Assembly (NCBI GenBank): GCA_014773175.1
Contig: VXCM01000461.1
Span: 62,001-126,000 of the forward strand
Source of the DNA: Lucifuga dentata
Lineage: Eukaryota > Chordata > Actinopteri > Ophidiiformes > Bythitidae
Reading direction: 5' to 3'
Length of the DNA: 64,000 bases
In this document: positions 61,401 to 64,000 of the stretch, piece by piece
How positions within the stretch are numbered: the first letter of the stretch is position 1
Layout of the letters: every line of letters starts with the position of its first letter
Made by a program: the position numbers and the translations under genes
The notes under the pieces: generated by a model
Seen by the model: the letters and a program-made list of their open reading frames with translations, nothing else
Database searches by the model: none
Told to the model about the DNA's origin: nothing

Positions 61401-63825
61401 ACTCTGGAGTCTCAAATTAATTGTTTAAGAAAATTATTCATTCAAGAAAAAAAAATCCAAACTAATAGAATTTAGAAAAAAAAACAAAAAAACAACTACA
61501 ACTCATAAAAAGTTGTCAGTTTTCCACTTGATTCTATAGCATTCTAGAAAATAAAAGAAAATCTCCAAAAATCAGGAAACTGTGAAAAAAGTGAAACAAA
61601 TTCAGGTGTGCAGTGTATCTATGATAAGTAAACGATAATAACCGTCAAGACTTTACAGAATTAAATTATTATTTTATAAGTTACTAAATGATAAAATCTA
61701 CTAGATGGAGGTGTGACCTTTATTGTATTTCATCTGGCACTGCAGTTTGTTCATGTTTTTTTATTTTTGTTTTTTTTTGTATTAGTCTTACATGGCGTTA
61801 TAGTAAATCACAGCTACTCTCCTATGGTGTGTTTATTAGTGGATCTTTCTCATAAGATATTAAAAGTGCATTTTAAGTCCCTGGGAGTATTATTACAGCT
61901 GTAGAATTACTACTGGAAAACAGGTACTACTATGGATTTTAAGGAATGACTTTAGAGGAATTGGACTTGGGCATCTTCCAATAGGCCAGCTTAGTTCTCA
62001 GTCACTGTTTCTTCTAGTCTTCTTAGATCTAGTTAAACCTTTTAATTCATAAATGAGTCTTCTACTTTCACCCTGGTAAGTACAGAATATGTCCCAAGAT
62101 ATTCCCAAGATGAGTGGATAAGAATTGGTTTTGGGGCCCCAAAAGGCCTTCCATTAATACAGGGGGTGGACAAAATAACCAATACAATTCATTAAAATAC
62201 CTTTATAATAACTACTTTGTGAGACTTATACTATTTGATTTTTGTTCAGACTGTGCCAGAGAGGTGTTTATTTAATCTATAATGAGTAATCTCTGTCTGT
62301 TCCACTATTATGTATTTTTGAATTGGATTTTAGTGTGTTCCAATTATTGTGTCAAATTTCTGTGTGAGAATGAGAGGAGCTTTAAATTTGCTTTCCTCTT
62401 GAACCATTATAATGTGTTTGCCTTTCCATAACTACTATTTTTAGTCATGAAGCTCATATTAAAATGGTTAATAAATGTACATTTAGTAGTACAGAGGGAT
62501 TAGTTACTGTAACTGGCTATAAATCCCATCCACCACACACATAATAACTGTCTTTCCACTGTTATAGTTATGTCCCCTGTAAAATTGCACACATTTGTTA
62601 GCATGCATGTTCTTATCCTGAAACAATGTACTTTCCCTTGTAAACAAGAAGTCAGGCAATGAAAATCTTCTCATCTTGATACTAGAAATCTTTGTCTTCA
62701 TCTTAAGAAGACAAGGATTAGAGAGTTACGAATGCTCACTTCCTCTGGTTCTGCCCATTTTTGCACTTCCTGTGTAATTAATTGGCTGAAAAACAATTCC
62801 AGGTCCGTGTGTCATTCATGGACATTTTTAACATAATCACAACTATGCTGTAATTATGCTCTTGGCTGAAACATTAAAACTGTACATACTAATTTACATG
62901 TAGACCTCATTTATATGAGTTTAAAGCTTTGGTGTGATTTAAGATAGCATATATTTTGGGAGAAATGGCCTCAGATCAGAAAGTTGCTGTCCAAATGATA
63001 TAAGAAAGAAGCTCAGTTTAAAAAAATACACAGGAAAAGATCCGTTAATATTTTTTCCAAGTGTTTGCCAGAAAATCTGCACAGTTTCATCTTCAGAATA
63101 CATCCTTCTATGCTCACTCCAACAACACAGCTCAGTGAACATTACTGACTAACTGTGAAAAGAACAAACAGTTCCTACACCTACAAAGTCTTTCCAATAG
63201 CAGAAAAAAGTTTTTCAAAAAATTAGCAAGCACAGTTTTATTCTGATCATGAGAACTTGGTTCACATGATGTAATACCCATAGAAACCCAGATAGTGTTA
63301 TAATAAATAACCATAACAAAAGCAACAGAAAGTAATTTATAGACATGTATAACATATTCATATATAAATGGAGTATAATGTACTGTATATTCAAATAATT
63401 TGTAACTGAATGAAAATATAATAAAGATATATATGTATGTAAAGTATATACAGTAGAGTAGAGTATATACAGCAGAGTATATACAGTATTTATGGTGCAC
63501 AGAGGACTCAGAGTTAACCAAAGCCTCTCAACTCTGTCCACTGCTGGTACATTTACATATCTAAGAGGGCAAGAGAGATACTTATTAGAGTTGTCCCATA
63601 ATTAATCCAGGATTAGCATATTTGGGCAAGGACACACACAATGGTTTATTACGTCACAGGGTGTTTTCACAGTGGGGTCACAGTGCTTTTCTGTGTGGAA
63701 TCATTAAAGGAATACATGGAGGTAACAGGGCATAAATGAATGAGATTCAACTGCTCTTGTTGCTCAGTTTAACAGCTTTTGGTGTTTTTATTGAAATAGA
63801 AAAATAGGCAAACCACCTTTCTTTC
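61400..63825. other. Intergenic sequence 5' of RASGRF1
   Basis: AT-rich, with no exon or RNA gene recognised. A small degenerate tandem array of AGTATATACAG-like units lies at about 63436-63490. I looked for miR-184, which lies on this side of RASGRF1 in mammals, and did not see its mature sequence on either strand. Confidence 0.4.
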
Positions 63826-63957
63826 ATTCTTTATTTTGCTTTTTCATGGCAGGTAAAGAGTGGCGAGAAAGTGTGGAGGGAGAGATGCAACAGTGTTGAA
63901 CGAGCTGCAATTCAAACCCATGCAGCCATTAGCAGACTGAGCCACCAGGACGCCCCA
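63826..63957 (-). mobile_element. tRNA-derived SINE, fish type
   Basis: Read on the minus strand it begins GGGGCGTCCTGGTGGCTCAG (box A region), followed by GGGTTTGAATTGCAGC (box B-like GGTTCGAATCC), then a body with GCATCTCTCCCTCC and a ...CTCTTTACCTGCCATG end. This is the layout of a SINE common in spiny-rayed fishes. It is diverged, so it is an old copy. Confidence 0.6.
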
Positions 63958-64000
63958 GGCTCAGCTCTGTTACCAAGCTCCTTCCATGCCATAATGATCA

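Noticed and set aside
63436..63490. Regularly spaced AGTATATACAG repeats, CRISPR-like at a glance
   Set aside because: Units abut with no spacers of constant length, and the context is a vertebrate genome; it is a degenerate tandem repeat.
61400..63800. Search for miR-184 upstream of RASGRF1
   Set aside because: Mammals have it on this side of the gene, but I saw neither the mature sequence nor its complement in the window.

Overview
This is nuclear DNA from a ray-finned (teleost) fish, probably a percomorph. The evidence is four spliced vertebrate genes with short, AT-rich introns, fish-type SINEs and LINE relics, and many CA/GA microsatellites. No species can be named. It is draft assembly: there are twelve single-N joins and one 51-N gap, and at least two joins are flanked by a duplicated ~65-bp contig end.

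Layout. (1) 1-13103, plus strand: the last ten coding exons of FRMD5, whose 5' exons lie left of the window, then a probable long 3'UTR. (2) 22474-17312, minus strand: complete WDR76, 14 coding exons and 535 codons, tail-to-tail with FRMD5. (3) 29373-25925, minus strand: complete cathepsin H (CTSH), 12 coding exons and 331 codons, with a TATA-type promoter. (4) 60914-30948, minus strand: complete RASGRF1, 27 coding exons and 1254 codons, with a GTCACGTGAC element upstream of its start. (5) 60915-64000: RASGRF1 5' flank and a SINE. For the three complete genes I joined the exons at splice sites by eye. Each sum is a multiple of three and every phase matches, which is a strong internal check.

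In human, FRMD5-WDR76 (15q15.3) and CTSH-RASGRF1 (15q25.1) are tens of Mb apart, but here the two pairs are neighbours. The genes do not form a pathway: FRMD5 is a membrane-cortex FERM protein, WDR76 a nuclear WD40 protein, CTSH a lysosomal protease, and RASGRF1 a calcium/calmodulin-regulated Ras/Rac exchange factor.

Most notable: an apparently unannotated alternative first exon of FRMD5 (10766-11036) that splices in phase to the last exon; two GC-AG introns; three microsatellites lying at 3' splice sites; a family of TTAA-flanked inverted-repeat elements; an alternating A-B minisatellite; and several perfect hairpins. I found no previously undescribed multi-gene system, CRISPR array or operon.
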